From Ziziphus jujuba (lineage: Eukaryota > Streptophyta > Magnoliopsida > Rosales > Rhamnaceae): a stretch of 64,000 bases of DNA. The position numbers and the translations under genes were made by a program. The notes beneath the pieces were generated by a model, which made no database searches, had not been told where the DNA came from, and worked only from the letters and a program-made list of their open reading frames with translations. Positions within the stretch are counted from its first letter, which is position 1, and every line of letters starts with the position of its first letter. The stretch is from assembly GCF_031755915.1 (NCBI RefSeq), contig NC_083389.1, positions 13,013,001-13,077,000 on the forward strand. The letters are read 5' to 3'. Below, in pieces: positions 12,513 to 23,808 of this stretch.

Positions 12513-12607
12513 CCGAACTCTCCTACTTCTTCTATGCATTACCCATCTCGCTAGCAAACCCCAAATATTGCAGCTGAGACCCGACTGTTTTCTTTCTTTT
12601 TTTAACA

Positions 12608-12850
12608 ATGGCTGGCCTCAGATTCTGCTTGTGTCTTTTCCTAGTACTCCTTTCATTTCCAAGTTCCGAAAGTATTCGTTCTCCGGCTGTATTGTCGGGA
12701 AAGAGCAACAAGAACCCGAATCCAAACCCACCACCACTGCCGATGGAGATTGCGAAACAAGTGTTTAAGGCAAGCATTGAAAGACATGGTGGAATGCCTT
12801 TTGAGTCCAAGAGAAAGAGTCCAGGAGGACCTGATTCGTACCATCACTAG
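12608..12850 (+). CDS. CLE: CLE-family signalling peptide precursor (CLE-B)
   Basis: An intronless 80-aa precursor. Residues 1-20 (MAGLRFCLCLFLVLLSFPSS) form a signal peptide. A Pro/Asn-rich spacer (NPNPNPPPLP) is followed by the stretch EIAKQVFKASIERHGG, which it shares in outline with CLE-A and CLE-C. The CLE box RKSPGGPDSYHH lies at residues 69-80. Lys at position 2 and Ser-Tyr at positions 9-10, in place of Pro-Gln or Pro-Arg, are unusual; the residues most conserved in the family (Arg1, Pro4, Gly6, Pro7, His11) are kept. Role by family: a secreted ligand for CLV1/BAM-type receptor kinases. A polyadenylation-like AATAAA follows near 13045. The ATG is preceded by AACA, a reasonable plant start context. 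Confidence 0.9.
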   Translation: MAGLRFCLCLFLVLLSFPSSESIRSPAVLSGKSNKNPNPNPPPLPMEIAKQVFKASIERHGGMPFESKRKSPGGPDSYHH

Positions 12851-15285
12851 TGATACTGCGGGGAAGAAAATGGCTCACCACTTTGGCCACCTCCAATCTC
12901 CAAACTAGTCTCCCTCTCTCTCTCTTTTTTTATTATAATTATGGAGATTCCGGCAGAACCTGTCATTCAGGTTTTTGTGAGCCATTATACCGCCAGATAG
13001 CGACGGATTTTTCTGATTATGTATCTATAAACTTATTGTACAACAATAAAATAATTCACCAATACCATGTAATTTTGTTGGTGACTAATTATTGATACTT
13101 ATATATATATATAGTTATTCCCATAATGGAATAGAACTTAATAAAGCTTACAAATTTTAAATAAACCAAACTGGGTAACCTTGTAATGATATAAAACTAT
13201 ATCATAATATATGTGGTTGAGGAATTTAAATACTATATCCCAGTTTTTCCTTTTTTTTTTTAAGATCAATTAAATACTATATCCCTTGAATATATATATT
13301 CATAAGCAATTAATGGCACTAAGTTGTCGAAACTGAGAAACTTTTGAGAATTATGCGGATAATGCGGATAGAGTTTCTTGGTGTTTTATTTTTGGCTTTC
13401 AAAACCATTGTATTGGATGGTTGTGTGTGTTGTTTGTGTCCTCATACGCTCACTTACGAGCAGAATGGTGCCAAACACAACGGCCATAATATATATGTAT
13501 GAAATCCTCCATGCTTTTTTAAGCCAATCAAAATATAAATCAAGTTTCAAAACCTCACTTATTAATTGTCCTTCTGTGGCCAAAATGGGGTCTTGGGAAG
13601 CGGCCACAGGGTATAAAGCAACAATTATATATATTATGAAAAATCTAAAAATCTATTGGATTCTATGAAACACAGCTTATATGTATTTCAATATTAAACC
13701 TTTTAACATAAATTATTCAATAAAGCTTAATAGATAATTTATATGTATACACACACAAATATATAGTACCCTAGTATATATTAGTTATATTAGTCTATGA
13801 TGTAATTAGCACCTTATCAAAAGAAAGAAAAGAATGTTGCTGAGGATAAATTGGGTGAAGAAGGAAATTAAGGGTGATGATTTATTTGGATACATAGTCT
13901 ATAAGCATGTTAAAGACCCAAGAAAGAAGAGAAAAAAAAAAACAAAAAGGGACGAGGGGGTTTTATGTACTGTTAATATTTGGGATAAGGTAAATAAAAA
14001 GGGTTGCATATTCTATAAAATTTTAATTTGAATTGATATATCAGGAGAGAGCACTACTTTGAGAAATAATGGTTCAGAAATCCATGCACCTTTCGGCCTG
14101 TTCTTTATTAGCATTAGAATTAATTTAATTGATCCTTTGACTATAAACAATAATGTGGTTGAGTGGGTCCTATCCTGGTGGCCCAAAAGGAATTGAAGTT
14201 GGACGTATGTACTTTATTGAAGGTGGACTTATGTACTTTATGTTTTGATTTTCAACTCCTATACAAATATTTATACGTAAGTACATTTATCTATTATAGT
14301 CAACTGAAATTGGGAATGTATAATTAAAAATATTTCAGTGGAGCTTATACATTGCATGCTACCTGCGAACAGAGTCGATCAACCTCCATCATTCTCTTCG
14401 AATTTTGTGGATAAAGATTTATCCAAAAATGGCCATCATTAACATAGCGAATCTAAGGAATAGTTTATGTGAACATAAAAAAGATAATAATCATAAATAC
14501 TTTATGTCAAAGGAGGCGTTTGGATAATGAATGTCAATTTTTTAAATGCACTTTATGTGTCTTAGTTACGTGGTTAATTAAGAATTTTCAAAAATCAACT
14601 TAAAAAAGTTTCTTCAAGTAAAGCAAATTAAGTAAAGGTAATTAGATAAATCATCAATTTTTTTTCCTTTTCTAGCTTTAATATTAATTCACACTTGTTC
14701 ACATTTTACTTTTGTTTGCGTTTACATTAGCAGCTAGACTTTCAGATTGGAGCTCTGCTCCAGTGCTTTGCATTATTTTTCAAAATTAATGTCGGTTTAT
14801 CAGATTTGTGGCTAAAACAGTAATGCTAGCTTGGCTTTTTCATTGGCAAAACAAGAATAGAGGCAATATGACAATGTTCAAATTTGATTGGGCAACATTG
14901 CACTCTCAAGTCTAGACGTACTATTTAAGGTTAAAATAACTTTATAATATGTATGAATTTGAATATAGTAAGTTTATAATTAACTCAATATATTTAAAAT
15001 GTTGTATAAGAAGGAAAAATGAATTAACACAAAAGGATCGTAAAGATGTCAAAGAGGATTGAATTATGTAGAAAGCACAGATTCATAGAACTCTATACCT
15101 CTATTTACTATAAAAAAAATATATATATATATAGTTCAAGTGAACTTTTCTGATTTTACCTTATTTTATTTTTTGATATTAAGGATAGAGAATTCAACTT
15201 GGAATCATTGTATATTTGTATGAGAAAACAGTGGATTTACAACTGAATTTTCCCTGCTGGACCTGCTAAATTATGTTATTTGATT

Positions 15286-15322
<37 letters not shown>

Positions 15323-15509
15323 GGTCCTTATGTATTGGAAGCAGATTACTGATTTATTTGGCCTTAATTTCCAAGAGCTTTTACTCATAAACAACTTAAA
15401 ATCAAAGACTATTCCCTTTATATAATACCATAAATGCTAATTTTTTGACCAATTAAACTATATAACTATCATGATTGGTACTGTGATTAAACATACAGCG
15501 GTTTTAACC

Positions 15510-15686
15510 AATTTGTCACTAAAACCACAGAAGAATAACATCTTTGTTGGGGACAAAATGCATTTTCAGGCATATTTGGTAACAGGTTGCAACTAAACAG
15601 AATTTCGTTGTGACTAACTGAAGTATTTAGTCAGAACTTGCATTTTTGTCTAGGTGATAATCCAAACTTACATTTAGTCACAAATG
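15510..15686. repeat. Foldback element with nested inverted repeats
   Basis: The outer pair is AATTTGTCACTAAA (from 15510) with TTTAGTCACAAAT (to 15685). The inner pair is GGACAAAATGCA (15551-15562) with TGCATTTTTGTC (15639-15650). Nested pairing without coding capacity suggests a MITE remnant. Confidence 0.5.
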
Positions 15687-16241
15687 TGAAAAAATGTGAT
15701 AAAAAGTATTGTGAATTAGAAAGTAAATAAGAAACAATCATGGGGAGAAATGATCATAGACATTTAGATGATTTAGCAGATTATGAAGATTTTGGCAGAT
15801 TGGCTAATATTTCAACTTTCCAATATTTTCTAGGAAAATTGGAGCTATCCTAGACAAGCAGGAAGAAACAGACAAGAAGAAAAAAGGAAATGGCCTTTTG
15901 GAGTATCAGACAACACAACTATAATTAATCGAAGAGTTAATTGGAAAGACAGCCCACTTCAATAAGAAGTAAAAGTCAAAATCAAAGTTTGATCAGTGAT
16001 AGGATTAATAAGTTGCAGCCTTGTAGAAATCCAGAAATTCTATTGCTAGACCATAACTTTTATAATCAGCCAGAGCTGGGTTTGCCAGCTTTCCAGCAAA
16101 ACTCATATGCATTCTCCACATAAGGCCAAGGTTTTAGTGGTTTCACACATATTGCACAAACTTATATATTCCCAAACTGACTAGGCATACAACTATATTG
16201 ATATATATATATATATATATATAGATACATACATATAGGAC

Positions 16242-16334
16242 TATATATATTAATCAATCTTAAGTTATATCTATCCTACTTCATGACCATATATATTAAT
16301 CAATCTTAAGTTATATCTATCCTACTTCATGACC
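16242..16334. repeat. 46-bp tandem duplication
   Basis: Two essentially identical adjacent copies containing TTAATCAATCTTAAG and CTACTTCATGACCAT. The near identity suggests a recent event. It lies about 0.5 kb upstream of CLE-C. Confidence 0.9.
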
Positions 16335-16747
16335 ATTGGTATAAATATATATATATATATATATGTGCACGCTAGGTTTTAATTAGTTTTTGTCAAATTC
16401 ATTTTTAATAGAACTGGTTGAAAAATATGATTGACTGTTTAGTACTTATCACTGTTTTAGAAACAAATTGGCGGCAAGGTCGGTGTTTGAGGTTATAAAT
16501 GTTTACCAAATACAATAAAACAGAATGAAAAATAATAGAAAAGATTTTGTGTGCACATGTTTTGTTTAAACACAAGTGCCAATCGTGAATTGGAATGAAT
16601 AATGAAATTAAATTAAGTGCAGGAACCAGTTATTATCGTCGAAGAAGTCCAATTTCCAATATATTTAGGTTAATGGGTGACCCAATTCTGATTTTATATT
16701 GAAAAAGTGTATAGGTATATGGCATTAAGGCAAAGGAGTCTCAGCTC

Positions 16748-16756
16748 TATATATAT
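16748..16756 (+). promoter_or_regulatory. Probable TATA box of CLE-C
   Basis: TATATATAT lies 63-71 bp before the preferred ATG at 16819 and 48-56 bp before the alternative ATG at 16804. Confidence 0.45.
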
Positions 16757-16818
16757 TTAGCCGTTCTAACCCATTCTCTCTACACTGGTAACTACTGAAC
16801 TCTATGCATCCAACAACC

Positions 16819-17043
16819 ATGAAAACGGTTAGCCTCAAGTTCTGGTTTTTACTTTTCCTTGTGTTTTTTTCTTTCTCAGCTACAGAAGCTCGATCTTCTC
16901 CCCCATTTTCGAATAAGAGTAACCAGGGCTTAATGATGCAGACTGCTAAACAAGTGTTAGAAGCTAGCATCAAACGACAAGTCGATATTGGTGCCGTATC
17001 GAAGAGATCTAGTCCTGGAGGACCTGATCCACACCATCACTAA
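16819..17043 (+). CDS. CLE: CLE-family signalling peptide precursor (CLE-C)
   Basis: An intronless 74-aa precursor. The signal peptide MKTVSLKFWFLLFLVFFSFS aligns with that of CLE-A, which is why this ATG is preferred over the in-frame ATG at 16804; that one would add MHPTT. The mid-region LMMQTAKQVLEASIKRQ matches the pattern in CLE-A and CLE-B. The CLE box at residues 63-74 is RSSPGGPDPHHH, preceded by Lys. It differs from the canonical CLE1-CLE7 sequence mainly at position 2 (Ser) and position 10 (His), and keeps Pro4, Gly6, Pro7, Asp8, Pro9 and the two terminal His. Expected to act as a secreted hormone. An AATAAA lies near 17340. A TG/TA/CA palindromic microsatellite sits about 90 bp after the stop. 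Confidence 0.92.
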   Translation: MKTVSLKFWFLLFLVFFSFSATEARSSPPFSNKSNQGLMMQTAKQVLEASIKRQVDIGAVSKRSSPGGPDPHHH

Positions 17044-17129
17044 TTACTATAAATTAACTATCGCCAATTTGTTATTAGGAAAATTTGGCGGAGTCAGTGG
17101 CTTGGGAGTTTGTAAATAAATAAATATGT

Positions 17130-17144
17130 ATGTGTGTGTGTGTG

Positions 17145-17192
<48 letters not shown>

Positions 17193-17195
17193 TAT
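17130..17195. repeat. (TG)n(TA)n(CA)n self-complementary microsatellite
   Basis: TG repeats run into about 22 bases of TA repeats and then CA repeats. The outer TG and CA arms pair perfectly, so the stretch from about 17150 to 17193 is a long exact palindrome. It lies in the likely 3' UTR or 3' flank of CLE-C. Confidence 0.9.
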
Positions 17196-20100
17196 ATTTA
17201 CTAGAATTGAACTTGAAATCTCGTTGCAACCCTCACCATCTAATTAAAGCCAACAATTTGGAGGCAGAACTAGCTGGTGTGGGATGTAAAGCTGATAAAT
17301 CTAGCTCTTGTTTTTGTGATGTAACTTTTTAACTTTGGTAATAAAGTGTTGTCTTGTAATATTAATGTTGTGACAATTTCAATCAATTAAAAAAATTGAA
17401 AAAGTTCTTCCTTTATATATTTGATTATTGCTTGTGGTATAAGAAGTTAAGGAAAAAAGTTATCTTTTTCTTCAAAAAATTATACAAGCTATAGCCCATT
17501 TAGTGGTGCTCAGATGCTAAAATATAGAGTACAAGGAACAGGACACAGTTTCTTTTCTGCTTTTTATTAATCTTCTACTGACCATCTATTGGAGATGTTT
17601 CTATATTTTCATTGGACTAGCTAATAATCTTCAAAATGAGAACAACTAAATTCAGGGTTAATTGCTGTGAATTATAAATTAATCATTGCAACTTGAGTAA
17701 TTAATAATTATATAACCTGCTAAACCTTCCAAATAATCAATCTGAAAAATCCTTGAAAGAGGAAGTGATATGGTGGGGCATCTGGACCCAAGGTATAGAA
17801 AGATGAACCCATTTGCACTTTAATTTTGGCCTTTTTGATATATGAAGAGTTATTTTGACTCCTGTGCTCATACTTAATGCTATGTGCCAGAAATAAATTA
17901 ATTAGTCAATTAATACATCCAACCATTTTTGCTTTTGGTCAATTCTTAATAATGGACATTATCTAGCTTCTTGATCTTATTCTATGCTAACCCCCCCAAT
18001 TAAGTTGAAACTAATCAAATCAAGGACCATGGAACCTGAGGTTGGTGGGTTGGTGGAAAAATATAGCTCTTTCTAAATTTATTTCTTCCAATTTGAAGCT
18101 AAAATTAAATGGATATACATGAATATAGCGAAGTTCAGCTCTCATACATGGAATTCAAAGCAGAAAAAGTCTTTAGTCTTTGCTCTAGGATTTGATTGAA
18201 TTATGATATTTTTTATTTATTTATTTATTTTTTTTACATTGCGAATTATGATTTTTTGTTAACCATCCTTAATATGCATATATATATATATATATATAAT
18301 TACAATAACAAGGAAATTGCAAATTAATGATAACTTCAATCTAACTTTTTTTTTTTTTAAATTACTTAGGTTGTTTCTGAATAAATTTATTATACTTGGC
18401 TTGATAAATTTACATTTACATATGTATGTTAATTGCACCTTGCAATTCTATAAGAATCAATGGTGATGAACAGAGGATGCTACAAATATAAGAGGAAATA
18501 AGAAAAAGAGTGTTCCATAACATTATATAAAACAATGCTAGAAGTATTATCTAATTTACAAAAATATTTACCAAATGTAATATACTAAATGGTATTTTAA
18601 TAATAGAGTATAATGGGGTTGTAATAATATTTCATTGAAAAAAAGTTTGAAAATAAAAACTGAAAACAGCTTATTAGAATTAACCTGTCATCAAATTAAC
18701 CTATAAAAATACTTTTACATCCAATTTTCTTCCCCCCCCCCCCAAAAAAAAAAAAAAAAAAAAAAAACAATTATGGCATTCCATATTTTGCGAATAAGGA
18801 TTCTATGCTTTTAAAAGTATTATCATGTGGTCAGTAATTAAATGTATGATAAAAAAGAAAAAAAGAAAAAAAAGAGAATTGGAAGGTTGATGAAGAAAAG
18901 GATCAATGAAGAGCGCTGTAGGACTACCTTTCCACCATCATCAGATAAGTAATCTAATTTTCCAGGAGGAAAATGAACGTTTTCTTTCTTTCTTTTTTTT
19001 TTTTTCTGTAATTATTACGTAAATATAATTTAATTAATCCACAATTCACACAAATCTTGCTGAATCTTGATAAATCATTACTGCTAATCTAATTATAGAC
19101 ATGGAACAGGGACTAAAAAGTAATTTCGCAAAGCACGATCTTATAAACAAAGGATTTTTTTATATGGCGGAATATCATGGTTGAAGCTCGTCAGAGATAG
19201 GCTAGTAACCCATTGACTCAATTAATTTATAAAATCGAATGGGAATTAAACTTTTTACATAACACGAAAAAAATAGAATGTTTAAAGTGAAAATCATTAG
19301 TTTATGACTTGGCTATATGCATGAATTTTTTGGACTTATAGAATCTAACAATGAATGAACTGTGAAATAATTTTTTTTTTCAAAAAAAAAAAAAAAAAAA
19401 AGGTAATGATATGGAGTTTGAGTAGGAAATATGTGTGGAGGAGATTAACAAATATATATATATACATATATAATTTTGATTTTTCTTTAATTTTGGAAGT
19501 GCCATATGTATATGAATTCATTGAATTTGGAATATGGACCACGTTCGTTTAGACATTAGAGCGGTATGACTCCGTTCACCACTCTTAATGTTGACTGTTT
19601 TACATTAACTAAATGATGGAAGAAATTGAAAGACATTTCTAGAGAGATTAAAGATAATGATCATCCTCAAAGATTAACTAAGATGAAATTTTTAAAGCTA
19701 CAAGCTCGCTAGTATGAATTAAAATTGTCTAATTTAATTGAAAAAGATTTAAAAATAATCCAGTGCAGTGATACATTGTTCAAGAATATTAGGCTTTCAA
19801 AAGAGGTTGTACACTTTAGAGGAATTATTCAATATGTTTTATTCTGATACTGTACATCCTGATATAAGTAGTAAAAGTTAATATTTCTTTGGACAATAAT
19901 ATGATTTCGAATTATCCAACCTTCAATATTCCCAAAAAAAAAAAAAATCAATCTTATTTACAATCAGATATATATAGTCCTTATATGTGTTTGTAAAAGG
20001 AAAGTATGCTAAACAAGTCTATATGATTTTTAATTTTTTTCGCATTGGACTAGAAAGGATGTGATTTCGAAATCTCACTTTTGATTGATCAAATATGGTA

Positions 20101-22170
20101 AACAACATATTATAAAATCAAATATGGTAAGCAACATATTATAAATGCATACATAATTTAGTTGGCATAAATACAATTGAAATATATGATAAAAAAAAAG
20201 TACTGTTATCAACTTGGGGTATTAGATGACGAAAAAATAAAAGAACAAAAAAAACTCGGGGCATTACCATGAAATAATTTCAAATGGTTTGATCATTCAA
20301 AAAGAAATATTATTATTGGTTTGAAAAATGCCATGGAGAGGAAAAAAAAAAAAAAGGAAAAAAAAATGTAGCTTCTAGTCTATATATATATATATATATA
20401 CATATATATTACATATATATAATTTTGTTATAAAAAATTTATATGTTTATATACACTAAGATTTTGTTTGAAAAGTGTCAAAATTTAAAAAAGAAACTAA
20501 TTTCTAAAAGTTGATTTATTGAAATTACTTTATTAGGAATCAATTTTTTTATGAATTATTTTTAGAGTGTTTGATTTATATTAAAATATTTAAGACTTAC
20601 AAGTAATTAATTAATTTGTGTTTTAAAATTTAAGGATAAAATTGTCTTTTAATAAAATATATAAAACTGACACTATATTTGGATTGGAGGGAAGAAATGA
20701 AAATAAATTATAAGGTTAATGAGGAAAGAAAAGGAAAAAAAAAGAAAAAAAAAAGAAGTAATAATAGTGTTTATTAGTAATTGTTGTTTGGATGATAAAT
20801 AAATGGAATGAGAAGGAAAGGAAATAAAAATGACTTGTTTAGAAAATTACCATTGATACATATTTCTAACGAGTCAATTAGATAATAATAATAATATGGA
20901 TAATTTACAGATATTGAAAAAAGTTTATCAAAATCTTTTCATTTCCTTCATTTTCCTCTCAATTTAGAATAAAAAACATACTTGTTAAAATAAAGTGACC
21001 AATTTCTTGCCATTCCTTTCCTTTTCACCTTGTTTTAATTATTAAAACAAGAGATTTGAATGTTTTCCTTTCTATTCCTTCAATCCAAACATGCAATAAT
21101 ATCCCATAAAGTTTCAAAATGACACCTATTTTAGATGATTAATTTCATATTATTTTCTCATATTAAAAATTTTCAAATTTCCACTCGTTTTGACTCTTAT
21201 CTAAAAGAACCTTAAAGCAAAATTTTACCAAATTTATACGTCTTACCAAAATTGGTGCAATGTGCATCGTATTGCCTAGTGGTTTACATATGTATATGTA
21301 TATATTGCTTCAATACTTATCTTGTTCACTCGTAGATTAGATAGGCTCGAATAAGTTGAATAACTTCCTTGAAAATCAAGCTAACCAAATATGGAAGTCG
21401 GCAGGTATTAGCTAAGGAAACTTGAATTTTTTTCAATATTGTACATTTCAAGATGCTCATGATGATTTCTCTTTTTGACCCTTTTTTCACATGTATATTT
21501 ATCATCCACATCTTTATCCAGTAATCTCAATTAACGACCTTCTTAAATAAGTAATTGGCCCCTCTTAGTCTCACTTCCAAATACCCGGATTTGCTTAAAT
21601 ATTTATATAAGTCTTTTTTTTTTCCAAAAGAGAGATGGAGACAAAGTTTAGATGGTCATAAAGTTAGCTTTGCTTAAACTAAACTCCAAAAACAAGAAAC
21701 AAATAGAACTTAACGAATGGATTAAGGCAGACGTGTTTTTCATGGTCATGCTAAACGACAAATACACGTATTCATGTATATAAACATCTACATATTGTGT
21801 CATCAAGATCCACTCCATGCGCGTGGCTATCAGATTTGTGAAAATGTTCTAAGAGCCTACCAGAGTTTAACTAGATGATGATATACTTCCATGCATATAT
21901 TAGAAAAAGGACAATGAAAGATGACTAGATCCATGAATGAACAATTTGGCAATTTGTGGACCCAAAAAAAAAAAAACGTTTGAGGATACAGACATGTTGT
22001 GTTTGATCATGTGTTTTTGTCTTTGACCCTTTTTGAAGTAGAAAAGCTCCATTTATGATAAGACAAGCATTTCCTAAGCTGAGGTTTATCTGCTTATAAG
22101 GTGTTTTCAATAATTGTCTGAATGCCAATTGTATTGGTAGTTCGTGTGCATATCAGCTTGTCTTGTCGCA
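17196..22170. other. Intergenic between CLE-C and CLE-D
   Basis: About 5 kb with no supported gene. Seen here are a C(12)A(20) double homopolymer near 18732-18766, a T-tract/A-tract inverted pair at 19370-19400, a roughly 28-bp tandem repeat at about 20085-20145 (AAATATGGTAA[A/G]CAACATATTATAAA), and TA runs near 18280 and 20385-20410. Confidence 0.55.
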
Positions 22171-22173
22171 CTC

Positions 22174-22181
22174 TATATATA
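22174..22181 (+). promoter_or_regulatory. Probable TATA box of CLE-D
   Basis: CTATATATAGGGGG is a good plant TATA context, 118-125 bp before the CLE-D ATG. Confidence 0.6.
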
Positions 22182-22298
22182 GGGGGAGTTGTTGCTTATA
22201 TGCTCATAGATAACTTTCTGGTTTTATTCAATTTTATAGGCTTTTGAGTTTTGAGTACTTTCTTTATCATATTCTTTAAGCCTTTCGTACATGCCACA

Positions 22299-22535
22299 AT
22301 GTCTAGGCTTCAAAAGGCAATTGGGTTGATGCTATTATCCTTAATCATATTGTCCAACTTTGTAGTGAGTTCAGAAGCAACCAGGCCAATTGAGATCAAT
22401 ACCAATGTGATCGTCTTGCGAGAACTACTGAGGTATAGGGTATCAAATGGTGAGTTTTATAGAAGAAAGTTGACTCAGCGTGATGGAGGAGTAACTAGAC
22501 TTCCACCTGGAGGACCAGACCCTCAACATCACTAG
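22299..22535 (+). CDS. CLE: CLE-family signalling peptide precursor (CLE-D)
   Basis: An intronless 78-aa precursor. The signal peptide is MSRLQKAIGLMLLSLIILSN, ending near SSEA. The CLE box RLPPGGPDPQHH at residues 67-78 is close to the Arabidopsis CLE2/CLE5/CLE6 type, with Pro in place of Ser at position 3. Signal peptide and spacer differ from CLE-A, B and C, so this is an older or separately derived member of the cluster. The ATG at 22299 is the only in-frame start. An out-of-frame ATG at 22291 opens a 12-codon ORF that overlaps the CLE start and could dampen translation. Long pyrimidine tracts and an AATAAA near 22828 follow. Confidence 0.93.
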   Translation: MSRLQKAIGLMLLSLIILSNFVVSSEATRPIEINTNVIVLRELLRYRVSNGEFYRRKLTQRDGGVTRLPPGGPDPQHH

Positions 22536-23808
22536 CTTGCAAGATTTATATATATAGGTGGGTTTATTTTCTAGGGGTCAGAATTCTCTTTCACTGTTTC
22601 CATCTTTTCTAAGTTATGGAAAAAGGCAAAAAATTTTGTCCCTTGGAGGATGAGAATATAGAGGAAAAGGAGGAAATAACTCTTCCCCCTTTTTGTTTTC
22701 AGAACAGGAAGGAGCGGAAAGAAAAAATAAAAGATTTTAATAACTATGCCTGTAGGGAACTGTTGATTGTCTCTTTCTCTCTCTCTCTCCCCCTCTCACT
22801 TTACATTTTTATTTTGCAGAGCGTGTAATAAATCATGTTGTCAATCCCATTGACTTCTAGTAAAATGAAAACTATGTGTATTTGTTTTATAGTTTTACCA
22901 GAAAATCAATAAGAATACTTTAATATTAACAGGGATGTCATGAAAAGCAAACAAAATGTATCATGAACATATAGTGTTATATTCAAACTAATCCAGCTGA
23001 AATGGAAGAGCATATATCCCCAATAAATGCCTTTTCCCTGTGCTTCAACACCAATCATCAACCTCCTTCGGTTAAACACAAGTCAAATATGATCAAGTGG
23101 CTTCAAACTCATTTAGCTTGGTGGATATTAGGTATGAACTCACTACAAGCACTGACGAAACCATTAGACATGTATAGCAAAAATACCATGGCAAATAGGT
23201 TTCTTAGAGGACAATTCAGGTGGCAAAAGTTATGTTCGGTCTAAATTTGATTCAATTTGTGCCTTAGAATAATTCTTACCTAAGAAAAAAGAAATGCTTC
23301 TCCCAATAGCTTTTCAAGGACAAATTTATTATCCAAACTAGACTGAACTATTTGTTTTAATGGATCTAGACTATATAATGCGTTACAAGAGACTCATTAA
23401 TTAGTTATCTTTATCTTCGGTGGCCAATCAAGTTCCCCTGTTTCTCTCAGAAGCATCTCCTATGGAAATTAAATACATAGAAGGGACTAAATTTCTAAAA
23501 CAATTTATATAAATATTTTTTTGGATCAGCTCACTGCATTATTCGGAATCAGAATCTTAATGCAGTCCAAAAAGGCTACTTATCAGGTATAAGGATCTCA
23601 ATATATATGTGAATGTGAAAAACAAGCCTACAAACAAAACCAAAACTGCACGAAACTAGCTGCAAGATAAATAAAACCAAGAACAAATAAAATACTAGCT
23701 AAACCATCTACAATTTTGTTTCAATCCTCTGTAAGAATGTGTCACAAGAGCATATCATCAAGCCGTAAATTGTCACATATTTGTAATACTCCAATTCGAA
23801 ACAAACTT
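22536..23808. other. Intergenic between CLE-D and the glycosyltransferase gene
   Basis: Contains the likely 3' end of CLE-D with a CT-rich tract near 22771-22800. An 80-codon ATG frame at 23002-23244 has no recognisable domain and I do not support it as a gene. The last few hundred bases are probably the 3' UTR of the glycosyltransferase on the - strand. Confidence 0.5.

Larger units (their letters stand above)
12851..16740. other. Intergenic between CLE-B and CLE-C
   Basis: No supported gene. Contains a weak 49-codon ORF at 13353-13502 with a hydrophobic start and a CxCCxC cluster, a 60-codon frame at 15941-16123 without an ATG, a foldback element at 15510-15686, TA runs near 15120 and 15292-15318, and a 46-bp tandem duplication at about 16242-16334. 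Confidence 0.55.

Noticed and set aside
22616..22828. 70-codon + frame after CLE-D
   Set aside because: Starts in purine-rich and ends in CT-rich low-complexity DNA; more likely CLE-D 3' UTR.
23002..23244. 80-codon ATG frame after CLE-D
   Set aside because: Complete frame but no signal peptide, domain or recognisable family; not strong enough to list as a gene.
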